A DNA stretch of 64,000 bases from Brasilonema sp. UFV-L1 (GCF_012912105.1 NZ_QMEA01000002.1:84179-148178); one strand, 5' to 3'; shown: positions 35,827-45,855, numbered from the stretch's first letter. Numbers and translations are program-made. The notes: a model not told the origin generated them from the letters alone.

Positions 35827-36236
35827 ACTGTTGCTTCCTCTTCTAATTCATCTTCAAAACTTTGGGGTTTTGCTTGTAAAGCTTTACGCAGCCAAGGCGG
35901 AGGATTACCTTTAAGAGTTTGCACTAACTTGTTGAGAATATCGGCAATCTCTTCTTCTTCAGAACGTGCTTTAACTGGAGTCACACCCTTCTTAATGAGT
36001 CGAGCCGCTGCACTACCTCCAATTGCTGCAACATAAACAATCTTGCAGTCATTCAGTGCATTAAGTTTTGGTGTGAGCTTATCCTCATTACCATCTTGCT
36101 TAAGGTCACCATCAAAAGAAAGAGTTTCTAAAAACTCATAACCTTCGTCAGAAATTTCATACACATCAATTTCTTTCGCCCATCCAAAGTGAGCATTGAT
36201 GTGAACTCGGTCACTTGTTGTAAAGGCAATCTTCAT
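35823..36236 (-). CDS. nifX: NifX, FeMo-cofactor precursor carrier
   Basis: 137 residues from the ATG at 36236 (AGGAGA upstream; the longer in-frame start at 36293 is unlikely). It has the small NifX/NifB-C-terminal/NafY ribonuclease-H-like fold: MKIAFTTSDRVHINAHFGWAKEIDVYEIS and a LNDCKIVYVAAIGGSAAARLIKKGVTPVKA core. It stores and passes NifB-co/VK-cluster between NifB and NifEN. It is 100 bp downstream of nifN. Confidence 0.94.
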   Translation of the reverse strand: MKIAFTTSDRVHINAHFGWAKEIDVYEISDEGYEFLETLSFDGDLKQDGNEDKLTPKLNALNDCKIVYVAAIGGSAAARLIKKGVTPVKARSEEEEIADILNKLVQTLKGNPPPWLRKALQAKPQSFEDELEEEATV

Positions 36237-36335
36237 GCTTAATTCTCCTCTCCTCAAGTTATGAGTGATGAGTAATGAGTAGTAAAAATGCATTTACGAC
36301 AACTCATAATTCATAACTCACAACTTATTTATAAT

Positions 36336-37682
36336 TTAGATTTCAGAACTTAAAACTTTTAACTTTCCAGGATGCTGAATTTTTGCTTCCTCAACCTGCA
36401 AAAAAATGTTCCCAATCTCAAACAAAACCTGCATCGTACCTCGGTAACCCACTTTAGTAAATAGACCATTACCCAAGCGGTCAAAAATAGGAAACCCCTG
36501 ACGATAAACAGGAATTCCTAATCGATTCGCAACAGCAACTGTGTGAGAGTTACCAATAAGCAAGTCAGATGTCGGTGCGAGTTGCTCAAAATCTTCCAAA
36601 TCACCTATAGTGACAGTATGGATAGGAAGTTTTTCCAGTTGAGGAGAGCGAGTCGTCGTCACCGCTGCATGAATTTCAGCTCCCATCGATTTGAGGAAAT
36701 GAACTGTTGACCACAATAAATCTGGTTCCAATGCTAAGGATACTCGTTTGCAACCAAAATAAAAGTGAGTGTCGAGCATAGCATCTTGCAACTGACGGCG
36801 CTGGCGGCGGTATTTTTCTGGTACACTAGTACCACTCAAATCTGCCAATGCTTGCAAAAAATTATCCACTGGTTCTAATCCAGTCAGTTCACCAAACACC
36901 TCGTAGGGAATCCCAAAGCGTTCATGCAAAATTTGCGCGCAAGAGCGCATACTCTCACCGAGAGCTAAGGTGAATACGGAATTACCAATCTCTCGGAGTT
37001 CTGTTAAGCTTGTCCCACAAGCAGTTACAGCACTGTAAGAATCTTCTAAATGACCATCGAGTGAAGCAGAAAGATCAGGAACAACAATCGGCTTCAAGCC
37101 AAAAGCAGTAACAATCTCTTTGATTTCCTCAACATCTCCAGGCGTGAAAGCAGAACTCGGCAAAATCACGACTTGCGTGGGATAAGCATCTTGCTTGTCG
37201 CTTTTTTGGGCAAGTTCCTTAATTATGCTTTCAACAGCAGCAGCATAACCATCCTGCAACGTGCCCTTAAAATCAGGAGACGAGACTAATACAATTGGTA
37301 GATGATTGAGTTCTGGGTGGCGATCGCGAATTTCCCTAATAAATCGCGGCATATCATCACCTCTGGTTTCTGTCAAGGCAGTTGTACACAAACCAATAAT
37401 TTCTGGCTTTGTCCTCTCGGCTAGGGTAACAATAGCTTGCTCAACATTTTCCTCCCCACCCAAGATAGTGCTAACTTCCGTCATTGCTGTGGTAGAAAGG
37501 GGAATCGACTCACAGAAATGCTTCACCAACATGGATTTAGCAAAAGCAGTACAGCCTTGGGAACCGTGAAATAGAGGTATCATTCCCTTCAATCCCAACA
37601 AAGCCAAAGCAGCACCCAAAGGTTGACTAAGTTTCAGAGGATTCACAGCAACTGATGAGTTTGTCACAGTTACAATTGCCAT
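36336..37682 (-). CDS. nifN: Nitrogenase iron-molybdenum cofactor scaffold NifN
   Basis: 448 residues. NPLKLSQPLGAALALLGLKGMIPLFHGSQGCTAFAKSMLVKHF resembles the NifK N-terminal cluster-binding part with the P-cluster-type Cys in GSQGC. It pairs with NifE to form the scaffold on which FeMo-co is finished. Its ATG shares one base with the nifE stop (TAATG), showing tight coupling. Confidence 0.96.
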   Translation of the reverse strand: MAIVTVTNSSVAVNPLKLSQPLGAALALLGLKGMIPLFHGSQGCTAFAKSMLVKHFCESIPLSTTAMTEVSTILGGEENVEQAIVTLAERTKPEIIGLCTTALTETRGDDMPRFIREIRDRHPELNHLPIVLVSSPDFKGTLQDGYAAAVESIIKELAQKSDKQDAYPTQVVILPSSAFTPGDVEEIKEIVTAFGLKPIVVPDLSASLDGHLEDSYSAVTACGTSLTELREIGNSVFTLALGESMRSCAQILHERFGIPYEVFGELTGLEPVDNFLQALADLSGTSVPEKYRRQRRQLQDAMLDTHFYFGCKRVSLALEPDLLWSTVHFLKSMGAEIHAAVTTTRSPQLEKLPIHTVTIGDLEDFEQLAPTSDLLIGNSHTVAVANRLGIPVYRQGFPIFDRLGNGLFTKVGYRGTMQVLFEIGNIFLQVEEAKIQHPGKLKVLSSEI

Positions 37683-39106
37683 TAGCTGTCCTCCAGTAAA
37701 ACAGATGAAGAAGAAATTGCTTGCTCAAGAACTTCAGTTGTTTCCCACGGTGCTCTTTTGCGTACTTGCTCCCACACAGGACTATAAAGCGCTTCGTACA
37801 ATTCTCGTGCCATTTCCACCATTCCTTCATAACCTGCATACGGATGATGGCGTTCCTGGTTGATGTGTAGAAAAGGAATCCGAGCTTTCAAAGCGGTGTA
37901 TTGATTGCGACCTCCCGCAATCAACATATCAGCATTCTTTTCCTTGATGATTCGCAGAAGTTCCTTAGGACTTTCTTGTTCTAGCATGATGCCATCCTGA
38001 CTAAGCAACTTCTTGATTTTTGCTTTATCCTCCTCAGTACTTTTCCTGCTACTGGTCGCAACGACTTCCATTCCCAAGTCTTTAGCCGCTGAGATCATTG
38101 ACCAACTCTTCACGCCACCAGTATAAAGAACAACACGTTTACCTTTAAGTTTCTCACGATACGGAGCTAAAGCCACATCCAAAGCCGCAGTTTCTTCTGC
38201 AATTAGCTTTTCTGTACGTTCTTGCAAATCGGGATCACCCAACTTTGCAGCAATATTCCGCAGACAGCGGTTCATGTCTTCTATGCCGTAGAAAGACTCC
38301 TCAATATAGGGGATGCCATAGCGCTCTTCCATTTTTGTCGCCATGTTAAGTAGCGCTTTTGAGCAAATCATGACATTGAGCTTAGCACGGTGAGCATAAC
38401 AAATTTCTTTGTAGCGACCATCACCCGTCATTTTTGCCAAAACTCGAATACCTAATTTCTCAAACAGTGGCAGAACATTCCACATTTCCCCGGCGATGTT
38501 GTACTCACCAATGAGATTAATGTCATATGGCGTGGTGAATTCTGGTTCAGCTGTTCCGACAACATAATCCAACAAAGCTTCACCAGCAAGACGGTTACCA
38601 AAATTCTTGCTACCGATAAATCCTGGTGCATTTACAGGAATCACAGGAATTCCTGTTTTCTGGGCAGCAGTTTTACAAACAGCATCTATATCATCACCAA
38701 TTAAGGCAGTCACACAGGTAGAGTAGACAAAAACCGCAGTCGGTTTATAGCGATTTTCTACTTCCAGAATTGCTTTGTACAGCCTTTTTTCACCACCAAA
38801 GATAACATCAGTTTCATCCAAATCAGTGGTAAAGCCTGTTTTGTACAGCGTTGGACCAGAAGAAAGACTACCACGACTTCCCCAAGAATTACCAGAGCAG
38901 GCGATCGGTCCGTGAACTAAATGAGCAGCATCAGCAATAGGTACTAAAGCAATCATTGCACCATCAAAAGCACAACCCCCTTGAGCAGCTCCAGGTTTGG
39001 GTTGTTGCGTGCAAGACTTATTTTTCTTGTCTCCATGTTTGCTTTTATTGTGTTCACACCCAGGCTGAGTGAGCAACTCGTTTTTTTTACTTTGGGTGAT
39101 TTTCAT
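37682..39106 (-). CDS. nifE: Nitrogenase iron-molybdenum cofactor scaffold NifE
   Basis: 474 residues. The N-terminal part has the cluster-ligating cysteines in [15 protein letters not shown] and [15 protein letters not shown], and later SYTSVV-like [15 protein letters not shown]. The NifD-like architecture is complete. A Lys/Asn-rich N-terminus ([14 protein letters not shown]) precedes it. NifE and NifN form the heterotetramer that receives NifB-co, Mo and homocitrate. Coupled to nifN by a TAATG junction. Confidence 0.96.
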   Translation of the reverse strand: MKITQSKKNELLTQPGCEHNKSKHGDKKNKSCTQQPKPGAAQGGCAFDGAMIALVPIADAAHLVHGPIACSGNSWGSRGSLSSGPTLYKTGFTTDLDETDVIFGGEKRLYKAILEVENRYKPTAVFVYSTCVTALIGDDIDAVCKTAAQKTGIPVIPVNAPGFIGSKNFGNRLAGEALLDYVVGTAEPEFTTPYDINLIGEYNIAGEMWNVLPLFEKLGIRVLAKMTGDGRYKEICYAHRAKLNVMICSKALLNMATKMEERYGIPYIEESFYGIEDMNRCLRNIAAKLGDPDLQERTEKLIAEETAALDVALAPYREKLKGKRVVLYTGGVKSWSMISAAKDLGMEVVATSSRKSTEEDKAKIKKLLSQDGIMLEQESPKELLRIIKEKNADMLIAGGRNQYTALKARIPFLHINQERHHPYAGYEGMVEMARELYEALYSPVWEQVRKRAPWETTEVLEQAISSSSVLLEDS

Positions 39107-39194
39107 TTCTTTATGACAGGATAGAGGACATGAATTATTAGCTGTTAGTTGTCATCTGTTCTTTTGGCACTAACCACTCACGAACAAATCATGA

Positions 39195-39521
39195 CTAGCA
39201 AATATATTTCGTAACATCCTCTCCACACTCATCCGTTAGATAAGATAATGCTCGAAAACGCAATCCTACAAAATTATCGTACAAAGGATTGAGTTTACAT
39301 AGTGGAGGAATATGAAAGGTATATCCAAAGAATTTGATACTGCGTTCAAAGGGACAACAGCAAGGAATTATTCGGCAAATAAGATGAGCAAGTCGAGCAT
39401 TTTTTACTTGGATTCCATCCACCAGATAGCGCAAAGGATATAAAATATCTAATGAACTTGATTTTTTCTGAGTAGGTGGATGGTGATTTTGGTGATTATG
39501 AGTGTGAGTTATAGTTTTCAT
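39195..39521 (-). CDS. Mo-dependent nitrogenase C-terminal-domain family protein
   Basis: 108 residues. The N-terminus is His/Asn-rich (HTHNHQNHHPPTQKK), which could bind metal. The rest, LDILYPLRYLVDGIQVKNARLAHLICRIIPCCCPFERSIKFFG then IPPLCKLNPLYDNFVGLRFRAL, matches the small family found next to nifK/nifE in cyanobacteria. It has a cysteine triplet (CCC). Function unknown; the location between nifK and nifE suggests help to cofactor assembly. Confidence 0.82.
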   Translation of the reverse strand: MKTITHTHNHQNHHPPTQKKSSSLDILYPLRYLVDGIQVKNARLAHLICRIIPCCCPFERSIKFFGYTFHIPPLCKLNPLYDNFVGLRFRALSYLTDECGEDVTKYIC

Positions 39522-39729
39522 ATTAAATAACTCAAGAAAAAGGTAAAAGGAACTGGTAAGTAAGATGAGGAATGAATAGTGGACACAATGTCAGTTTTTA
39601 GTTGTTAATTGTTAATTCATTTTTCTTAGAAATAACCGCTAACTACTAACTACTAACCACTAATCAATCCATTCATCGTTACTACCTTTTCCTTTTCCTT
39701 TGTTAGCACGTCGCAGGTGAATGAAATTT

Positions 39730-41265
39730 CTAACGAATCAAGTCGTAGGAAATATCTGTCTTAGAAGGAATGTTGGTGTTTTGGTCGATGTCGTCGAAGA
39801 TAGTATTGACGACCCAGTTGAGGAGGTTGATCACACCTTGATAGCCGACAGTAGCGTAGCGGTGGAAGTGGTGGCGGTCCATGATGGGATAGCCAATTCT
39901 TACGAGAGGAACCTTGCAGTCACGCCACAAGTACTTACCGTATGAGTTACCGATGAGCAAGTCTACGGGTTCAGTGAACAACAAAGAACGCATATGCCAC
40001 AGGTCTTTACCAGCCCAGAGAGTTGCGCTCTTGCCATAAGGGCTAGATTCTAGTAACTCTTTAAGTTCTTTCGCAAACTCATCGTTGGAGTTGTGAACAA
40101 CGATATGTACAGGTTCAGCACCCATTTCCAGCATGAAGCCCACTACACTGTACACGAGATCTGGATCACCGTAGATAGCGAAGCGCTTGCCATGAACCCA
40201 TGCGTGGGAGTCAGTCATCGCATCCACTGCTCGACCACGTTCGATTTCCAGTTCTTCGGGAATGGGTTTACCAGTCAATTCACTGAGTTTCATCAAGAAC
40301 TCATCAGTACCCTTAATACCCCAAGGACGAGAAACAACAACTTCTTGCTTCCACTCTTTGGCGATGTAATCGCGAGTCTTGGGAGTAGAGTGTGCTTGCA
40401 GAGCAACTGTGGCTTTAGCATTAATTGAATCTGCAGCTTCTTCCAGAGGAGTACCACCTGGGTACATATCAAATTCACCTGTGTTAGGTGCATCCAGATA
40501 GTCGCTGTTATCAGCCAGAATGGTGTAATCGATACCCATCAGATTACAAATCCGCTTGATTTCCCGGTTATTACCAACATAAGTGTCAAAACCAGGGATG
40601 AAGTTGATTTTACCATTGCTGGTTTCTTTCTTCTTACCTGCAGTCAGGTTAGAAAGAATACCCTTCATCATGTTGTCGTAGCCTGTGATGTGGGAACCAA
40701 CAAAGCTAGGAGTGTGAGCAAAAGGTACTGGGAAATTTTCAGGAACTGAACCTGCATTCTTAGCGTTAGTGATAAAAGCACCCAAGTCATCACCGATAAC
40801 TTCTGCCATACAGGTGGTGCAGACAGCAATCATCTTGGGCTTGTAGAGTTGGTAGGAGTTTGCTAAGCCGTCAATCATGTTTTGCAGTCCACCAAACACC
40901 GCTGCGTCTTCAGTCATGGAAGAAGACACGCCGGAAAATGGTTCTTTGTAGTGACGGGTTAAGTGGGTGCGGAAGTAAGCAACGCAACCTTGGGAACCTT
41001 GGACAAAAGGTAGAGTGCCTTCAAAACCGACAGCAGCAAACATTGCCCCTAAAGGTTGGCAACCTTTAGCAGGGTTAACAGTTAAAGCTTCACGAGCGAA
41101 GTTCTTTTCACGATACTCCCAACTCTTCGTCCATTCTGCAACCCTTTTTACTTCTTCAGGGTCGTGTCCGTTTTCAAACTCTTTCTTGTTTTGAAATAGC
41201 TGCTGGTACTCTGGCTGGTGGAACAGCTCGACGTGATCTTGAATTTTTTCCGGATTCTGAGGCAT
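39730..41265 (-). CDS. nifK: Nitrogenase molybdenum-iron protein beta chain
   Basis: 511 residues, normal length. P-cluster ligands are in [37 protein letters not shown] and [12 protein letters not shown]. It forms the alpha2-beta2 MoFe protein with NifD. GGAGATAG lies a few bases before the ATG. It is separated from the 3' part of nifD by about 180 bp containing four palindromes (41325-41433). Confidence 0.97.
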   Translation of the reverse strand: MPQNPEKIQDHVELFHQPEYQQLFQNKKEFENGHDPEEVKRVAEWTKSWEYREKNFAREALTVNPAKGCQPLGAMFAAVGFEGTLPFVQGSQGCVAYFRTHLTRHYKEPFSGVSSSMTEDAAVFGGLQNMIDGLANSYQLYKPKMIAVCTTCMAEVIGDDLGAFITNAKNAGSVPENFPVPFAHTPSFVGSHITGYDNMMKGILSNLTAGKKKETSNGKINFIPGFDTYVGNNREIKRICNLMGIDYTILADNSDYLDAPNTGEFDMYPGGTPLEEAADSINAKATVALQAHSTPKTRDYIAKEWKQEVVVSRPWGIKGTDEFLMKLSELTGKPIPEELEIERGRAVDAMTDSHAWVHGKRFAIYGDPDLVYSVVGFMLEMGAEPVHIVVHNSNDEFAKELKELLESSPYGKSATLWAGKDLWHMRSLLFTEPVDLLIGNSYGKYLWRDCKVPLVRIGYPIMDRHHFHRYATVGYQGVINLLNWVVNTIFDDIDQNTNIPSKTDISYDLIR

Positions 41266-41324
41266 TTCTCTATCTCCAAGCTTGCTGGATTTGTTACGTG
41301 TGGTTTAGTTTTTTTGTTGTCTGG

Positions 41325-41433
41325 TTCCCTGGCTGAGCCTGGGAATGCCTAGCCTGAGGCTTTGCCTCACCAATCTTGTTTGCCCTGGGAGGCTCAGCCT
41401 CCCCTAATGCGTTACCAGGCTCAGCCTGGTAAC
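41325..41433. repeat. Cluster of four GGCTnAGCC-core palindromes in the nifD-nifK spacer
   Basis: Successive palindromes lie at 41325-41345 (arms TTCCCTGGCT / AGCCTGGGAA), 41355-41369 (TGAGGC / GCCTCA), 41387-41403 (GGGAGGCT / AGCCTCCC) and 41411-41433 (GTTACCAGGCT / AGCCTGGTAAC). All but the second share the core GGCT-C/G-AGCC with the unit at 15533. Each can form a hairpin in the nifDK mRNA. Confidence 0.88.
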
Positions 41434-41443
41434 GAGGTATTCC

Positions 41444-41594
41444 TTAGGCAACAGCCTTAGCCTGAGCCTTAGCTTTAGCGTTTTTATTCCAAGGAGCACC
41501 GATTAATCCCCAGGTGGGGCTGTTGAGTGCTAGATCCATGTCGCGAGCAAAGATAGCGAAGCCATCATAACCGTGATAAGGACCGGAGTAATCC
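41444..41594 (-). CDS. nifD: nifD, 3' fragment separated by the excision element
   Basis: Reading the minus strand from the 12-bp repeat, the frame gives [23 protein letters not shown], then [20 protein letters not shown] and a stop TAA at 41444-41446. This is the normal NifD C-terminus of 45 residues after DYSG. Without excision it has no start and cannot be made. After precise recombination between the two repeats it joins codon 463 of the 5' part to give a 508-residue NifD. Confidence 0.96.
41583..41594. repeat. Left core site (direct repeat CCGGAGTAATCC)
   Basis: The 12 bp CCGGAGTAATCC are identical to those at 47983-47994 and contain the 11-bp site (GGATTACTCCG on the other strand) known from the Anabaena nifD element. 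Flanks differ (GA before, TTTT after). Confidence 0.96.
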
Positions 41595-41618
41595 TTTTTA
41601 TGATTAAATAGCTTTAAA

Positions 41619-41701
41619 TAGCCTAATGTTTACAGTAAGCAGTGTCAGTTTTAAACATTGTTTGCTGGTAACACATTTATTTTTAGGCTAAATATAGGCT
41701 A
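41619..41701. repeat. TTAGGCTA motifs near the left end of the nifD element
   Basis: TAGCCTAA at 41619-41626 (inverse), TTAGGCTA at 41683-41690 and TAGGCTA at 41695-41701. A further TTAGGCTA lies near the other end at 47904-47911. Their position 25-120 bp inside each core site suggests arm-type recombinase or accessory-protein sites, or xisA promoter control; this is an inference. Confidence 0.45.
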
Positions 41702-41712
41702 AAAACACAGCA

Positions 41713-43131
41713 ATGCATAACCAGGATTTTGACAAGTATCAGCAAGCTTTTGCAGACTTGGAGCCAGTTTCATCTACCGATGGCAGTTTTCTTGGCTCAA
41801 GTCTGCAAGCACAACAGCAAAGAGAGCATATGAGAACAAAAGTACTACAAGAGTTAGAGAAAGTTAATCTACGTTTGAAGTCTGCAAAGACAAAGGTGAC
41901 AATCAGGGAGTCTAATGGAAGTCTGCAATTACGAGCGACGTTACCAATTAAACCGGGAGATAAAGACACAAATGGCACTGGAAGAAAACAATACAATATT
42001 AGCTTGAATATTCCTGCTAATTTGGATGGATTAAAAACAGCTGAGGAAGAATCTTATGAATTAGGAAAGTTAATTGCTCGGAAAACCTTTGAATGGAATG
42101 AGAAATATTTAGGTAATGAAGCAACGAAAAAAGACTTAAAAACGATAGGAGAGTTACTTGAACAATTTGAAAATGAGTATTTCAAAAATCATAAACGCAC
42201 CACCAAAAGCGAACATACTTTTTTTTATTACTTTTCTAGAACAAAGCGATACACTAATCCTCAAGATTTAGCAACTGCTGAAAATCTGATAAAATCAATA
42301 GAAAAAATTGAGAAAGAATGGGCTAAATATAATGCAACTAGAGCTATATCTGCATTCTGTCTGACATTCAAAATCGACATTGACTTATCAAAATATTCAA
42401 AAATACCTGAAAATCATTCCCGAAATATACCTACAGATGCTGAAATATCCGCAGGAATGAGTAAGTTTGAAGATTATCTCAAGAACAGAGGCAATCAAGT
42501 TAATCAAGATGTTAAAGATAGTTGGCAGCTTTGGCGATGGACATATGGAATGTTAGCAGTTTTTGGTTTACGACCACGGGAACTTTTTATTAATCCGGAT
42601 ATTGATTGGTGGTTAAGTCAAGAGAATATAGACTTGACATGGAAAGTTCATAAAGATTGTAAAACTGGTGAAAGACAAGCATTACCTTTACATAAAGAAT
42701 GGATTTCAGACTTTGATTTAAGAAATCCTAAATATTTAGAGATGCTAGCAATCGCAATCAGTAAAAAAGACAAGAATAATCATGCAGAAATAACGGCATT
42801 AACACAACGAATGAGTTGGTGGTTCCGGAAAATTGGATTGGATTTTAAGCCTTATGATTTACGTCACGCTTGGGCAATTCGAGCGCATATTCTAGGAATA
42901 CCAATCAAAGCAGCAGCAGATAATTTAGGGCATAGTGTGCAAGTTCACACCCAAACTTATCAGCGTTGGTTTTCGCTGGATATGCGGAAGTTAGCGATTA
43001 ATCAGGCTCTGAGTAAGAAGAATGAGATTGAGTTAATTAAGGAAGAAAATACTAAACTGAGGATGGAGAATGAAAAGTTGAAATTGGAGATTGAGAAGTT
43101 AAAAATGGAGTTAGTTTATAAGCAAAGTTAA
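41713..43131 (+). CDS. xisA: XisA, site-specific tyrosine recombinase excising the nifD element
   Basis: 472 residues, the length expected for XisA as I know it. The start (DKYQQAFADLEPVSSTDGSF) and LRATLPIKPGDKDTNGTGRK are characteristic. Catalytic residues of the C-terminal phage-integrase-like domain are visible: Arg in FGLRPRELF, HxxR in DLRHAWAIRAH, His in NLGHS and the nucleophile Tyr in HTQTYQRWF. The last ~40 residues form a Leu/Glu/Lys coiled coil. It lies 118 bp inside the left core site and reads away from it. Confidence 0.96.
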   Translation: MHNQDFDKYQQAFADLEPVSSTDGSFLGSSLQAQQQREHMRTKVLQELEKVNLRLKSAKTKVTIRESNGSLQLRATLPIKPGDKDTNGTGRKQYNISLNIPANLDGLKTAEEESYELGKLIARKTFEWNEKYLGNEATKKDLKTIGELLEQFENEYFKNHKRTTKSEHTFFYYFSRTKRYTNPQDLATAENLIKSIEKIEKEWAKYNATRAISAFCLTFKIDIDLSKYSKIPENHSRNIPTDAEISAGMSKFEDYLKNRGNQVNQDVKDSWQLWRWTYGMLAVFGLRPRELFINPDIDWWLSQENIDLTWKVHKDCKTGERQALPLHKEWISDFDLRNPKYLEMLAIAISKKDKNNHAEITALTQRMSWWFRKIGLDFKPYDLRHAWAIRAHILGIPIKAAADNLGHSVQVHTQTYQRWFSLDMRKLAINQALSKKNEIELIKEENTKLRMENEKLKLEIEKLKMELVYKQS

Positions 43132-43142
43132 CAATCAACATC

Positions 43143-43985
43143 ATGAATCAGCCATTACCTCACTTCGTCAGCCATATTGTCGATCGCTTGCAGTCAATTC
43201 AAGGAGTTACAGCTATTGTGCTGGGTGGTTCACGGGCACGAGGCAACTATACTGAAAAGTCAGATGTGGATTTGGGGATTTACTATCAGCCAGAAAATCC
43301 GCCCAATCTAGCTGGTTTAAATCACCTCGCCTCTGAACTCGACGACAACCATCGCGCGAATCTAATCACATCAATTGGTGAATGGGGCAAATGGATTAAT
43401 GGCGGCGGTTGGTTACAGGTTAATCGTGTTCCTGTAGATTTCCTTTATCGTGATATATCCCAGGTTAGTCGTGTGATAGACGCTTGCCAAGCAGGCAGAA
43501 TTACCATCGATTATCAACCAGGACATCCTCACGGCTTCGTGTCGTCAATTTATATGGGCGAAATTGCATTTTGTCAGCCGCTTCACGATCCGCATGGTGT
43601 TATGGCAATGCTAAAGACAAAGACAATACCTTATCCCGCTCAACTTAAACAAGCAACTATTGACAAGTTTGCTTGGGAAATTAATTTCTCACTATTGGTT
43701 GCAGCAAAAGCCATCGCACGTGGTGATGTTGCCTATGCAGCAGGTTGCTGTTTTCGTAGTGTAGCGTGCATGAATCAGGTGTTATTTGCGCTCAATGAAG
43801 CATACCTGTTAAATGAAAAAGGAGCAGTGGCAATTGCAGACACCTTTAGTACTTGTCCTCAGCATTATCGAGCGCGGGTTGAATCAGCATTTATCTTGCT
43901 AAATGTTGATGCAAGATCCATCGCAGAAGCGATTGCAATCCTTGAAGGAATCGCGCATGATTTAAGTGTGATATCAAATCTGTGA
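43143..43985 (+). CDS. Pol-beta-superfamily nucleotidyltransferase
   Basis: 280 residues. IVLGGSRARGNYTEKSDVDLGIYY holds the GS...DxD metal-binding motif, with the third carboxylate probably in VPVDFLY at ~105. The C-terminal half is helical (FAWEINFSLLVAAKAIARGDVAYAAGC) and resembles the substrate/partner domain of DUF4037-like or aminoglycoside-type nucleotidyltransferases. It starts 11 bp after xisA and may share its transcript. It might modify a small molecule, RNA or protein; a MNT-HEPN-like toxin-antitoxin role is possible but not shown. Confidence 0.8.
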   Translation: MNQPLPHFVSHIVDRLQSIQGVTAIVLGGSRARGNYTEKSDVDLGIYYQPENPPNLAGLNHLASELDDNHRANLITSIGEWGKWINGGGWLQVNRVPVDFLYRDISQVSRVIDACQAGRITIDYQPGHPHGFVSSIYMGEIAFCQPLHDPHGVMAMLKTKTIPYPAQLKQATIDKFAWEINFSLLVAAKAIARGDVAYAAGCCFRSVACMNQVLFALNEAYLLNEKGAVAIADTFSTCPQHYRARVESAFILLNVDARSIAEAIAILEGIAHDLSVISNL

Positions 43986-44033
43986 GGTGATGTCATGCTG
44001 GAATGCGATCACTTTGGTGGGTACAGCAATATC

Positions 44034-44432
44034 TCATGAGCTTGCAGCCCAAAGCACTGAAACGTCGTATTGTTTGAATATAGGATCGGCACTCACCAGC
44101 ACCATATCCTCAGCGATCGCTTGTGCAATTAACATTCTGTCAAAAGGATCTCGATGATGTAAGGGTAACGCAGATGCAAGTATTGCATGAGATGCTGTAA
44201 TCGAAAGCGATCGCACCCCCAACTGTACCATCCGACTGGAAATGTAGCTGTCGAGCGGTTCTGGCAACGGCAACTTTCCGATAGCAACTTTTATCCCCAT
44301 TTCCCAGACACTAGCAACAGAAAGCCACAATTCATTAGTTTCGTCATTAATCTGCGCGATCGCCTCCTCATTCAAACGCTCTGGTTGGGCAAACCACCAT
44401 AACCAGCACTGCGTATCCAGCAAAAGTTTCAC
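44034..44432 (-). CDS. PIN-domain toxin (VapC-like), nifD-element copy
   Basis: 132 residues. PIN acids: LLLDTQCWLWW, VASVWEMGIKVAIGKLPLP, HHRDPFDRMLIAQAI and LVSADPIFKQYDV. Same group as the toxin at 22522. Its start overlaps the antitoxin stop by 4 bp. It runs opposite to xisA. Loss of the element would end antitoxin supply, so the pair could enforce element retention in dividing vegetative cells; terminal heterocysts would be exempt or tolerant. Confidence 0.9.
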   Translation of the reverse strand: MKLLLDTQCWLWWFAQPERLNEEAIAQINDETNELWLSVASVWEMGIKVAIGKLPLPEPLDSYISSRMVQLGVRSLSITASHAILASALPLHHRDPFDRMLIAQAIAEDMVLVSADPIFKQYDVSVLWAASS

Positions 44433-44674
44433 TCCTGGCTACCCTCAAATGCTGCTAGGATATCTTCCGGTAAAGGAGCGTTGAAGTCCTCTGGCACTAC
44501 AAAACGCCCTCGATCTTGCCCTAGACTACTCCGTCGATTGGATGAGGATCGAAACGGAACCAGCTTGGCAATCGGAATGCCTCGGTTTGAAATAATGATT
44601 TCTTCTCCAAGTTCTACCCGCGACAAAAGGCGTGAGAGATTCGTTTTAGCTTGGTGGATATTGACTGTTTCCAT
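44429..44674 (-). CDS. Phd/YefM-type antitoxin, nifD-element copy
   Basis: 81 residues: VNIHQAKTNLSRLLSRVELGEEIIISNRGIPIAKLVPF is the classic Phd/YefM N-terminal DNA-binding and dimerisation part; the tail EDFNAPLPEDILAAFEG is the toxin-binding piece. Likely autoregulates the pair. Its ATG lies at 44674, with a weak Shine-Dalgarno. It overlaps the toxin gene by 4 bp. Confidence 0.9.
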   Translation of the reverse strand: METVNIHQAKTNLSRLLSRVELGEEIIISNRGIPIAKLVPFRSSSNRRSSLGQDRGRFVVPEDFNAPLPEDILAAFEGSQE

Positions 44675-45276
44675 AATAATTTTAAACTAAGTCTACAAAC
44701 TAAGTTTATTATAATTGATAATTTTAGAAATTACATTGCGGCCAAAAGGTCTATTAACAAAGAAGCGCGATCGCTCGATCATGTAGGGTTGGGCTAATAA
44801 AGCGCGAAAAACTGCGGTGCCTCCTTTTGATGCCTCCAGACAAAGTGCATGGACTTCGGCGTCGGACGCTAAAAAACAAGTCTTCTGGTACGGTTCGCCG
44901 TTTCCTTCGATATGATGAAGGGGCAACAAGAGCGCTTCAACACGGGCTTAGAACCCGTTACTTGTAATTCGGCACCGCAGTTTTTCCGGGAAGGCGTGAA
45001 ACGGTTGTAGGCGATCGCTATGATGAGCAATATTGTCGTTTAGATTTTAGGTGACTCAAAGCATAACTTACTCAAGCAACCAACCAAACAAAGAGATGGA
45101 TCAATGAGTTAGCACACGCGAACAAATGGAACGAACCCTACCAGCGATTTGATATTATTAACAAAATAGGCGATCGCGCAAGGGTTCGGCTCCCTCTGGA
45201 AGCATCACCCTTTGGGCAGCTCCATACGAGCATCACCTTCGATGATTGCAATCATCAGCAAATTTGCAAAAACACT
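44675..45276. other. 600-bp gene-poor part of the nifD element
   Basis: It contains scattered HIP1-like sites (GCGATCGCT) and short GC-rich strings. A minus-strand ORF at 44693-44929 (78 codons, including ALLAQPYMIERSRFFVNRPFGRN) shows no family I know and reads like repeat DNA, so I do not call it. The promoter of the unknown gene at 45277 must be here. Confidence 0.4.
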
Positions 45277-45855
45277 ATGGCAAAGCGTAAGAAAAGCAAT
45301 CTCCAGTGGATTAAAGAAACGCTTGAACTAAAACCCGACCATCGTTGGGAATCTCCATCAGGCTACAAGATTTTTGTAGCAGATCGGGGGGCTGTTCGCT
45401 TCAATGTTCCCCAAAATTGGGTTTTTGAGCCACAAGAAAAATCGTTCAAGTTCCTCGATAGAAAACCACCCAATGATGATTGCTGTCTGGAAGTATCTTT
45501 CAATCGCCTACCACCCAATGACTGGAGCCAGTTTCCGCTAAAGTCCACCTTGAAGAAAGTAATACAAGACGACAGTCGTAACGTCATTGAATCGGGAGAA
45601 ATCTTTACCATCAAACGTCAAACCGCCAGGATTGTATGGACAGAAATTAAATTTATCGACACCCAAGCAGAGCCACGCGAAGCTTTTTCACGGACTTGCA
45701 TTGGTTTGGGGTCGAATGTTCAGTGCTTAATTACATTCGATTATTGGGCAGATCAAGCAGAGCAGCTCACACCTGTTTGGGATGAAGTGATGCGTAGTCT
45801 CACACTAGGCCTGTATATCCGTGACCCAAGAACTGGTGCAGCTTTCCCAGACTGA
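45277..45855 (+). CDS. Unknown protein of the nifD element (DcrB/PsbP-like fold possible)
   Basis: 192 residues, soluble, no signal peptide. The N-terminus is basic (MAKRKKSNLQWIKETLELKP). The body (VRFNVPQNWVFEPQEKSF, CCLEVSFNRLPPNDWSQFPL, ARIVWTEIKFIDTQAEPRE, CLITFDYWADQAEQLTPVWDEVMRSLTLG) has the strand-then-final-helix rhythm of DcrB/Mog1/PsbP-type folds. That fold guess is from pattern only. No reaction can be assigned. It stands alone between the two toxin-antitoxin pairs. Confidence 0.65.
   Translation: MAKRKKSNLQWIKETLELKPDHRWESPSGYKIFVADRGAVRFNVPQNWVFEPQEKSFKFLDRKPPNDDCCLEVSFNRLPPNDWSQFPLKSTLKKVIQDDSRNVIESGEIFTIKRQTARIVWTEIKFIDTQAEPREAFSRTCIGLGSNVQCLITFDYWADQAEQLTPVWDEVMRSLTLGLYIRDPRTGAAFPD

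Noticed and set aside
44693..44929. 78-codon minus-strand ORF in the nifD element
   Set aside because: No family match, weak start, lies in repeat-like DNA with HIP1 sites.
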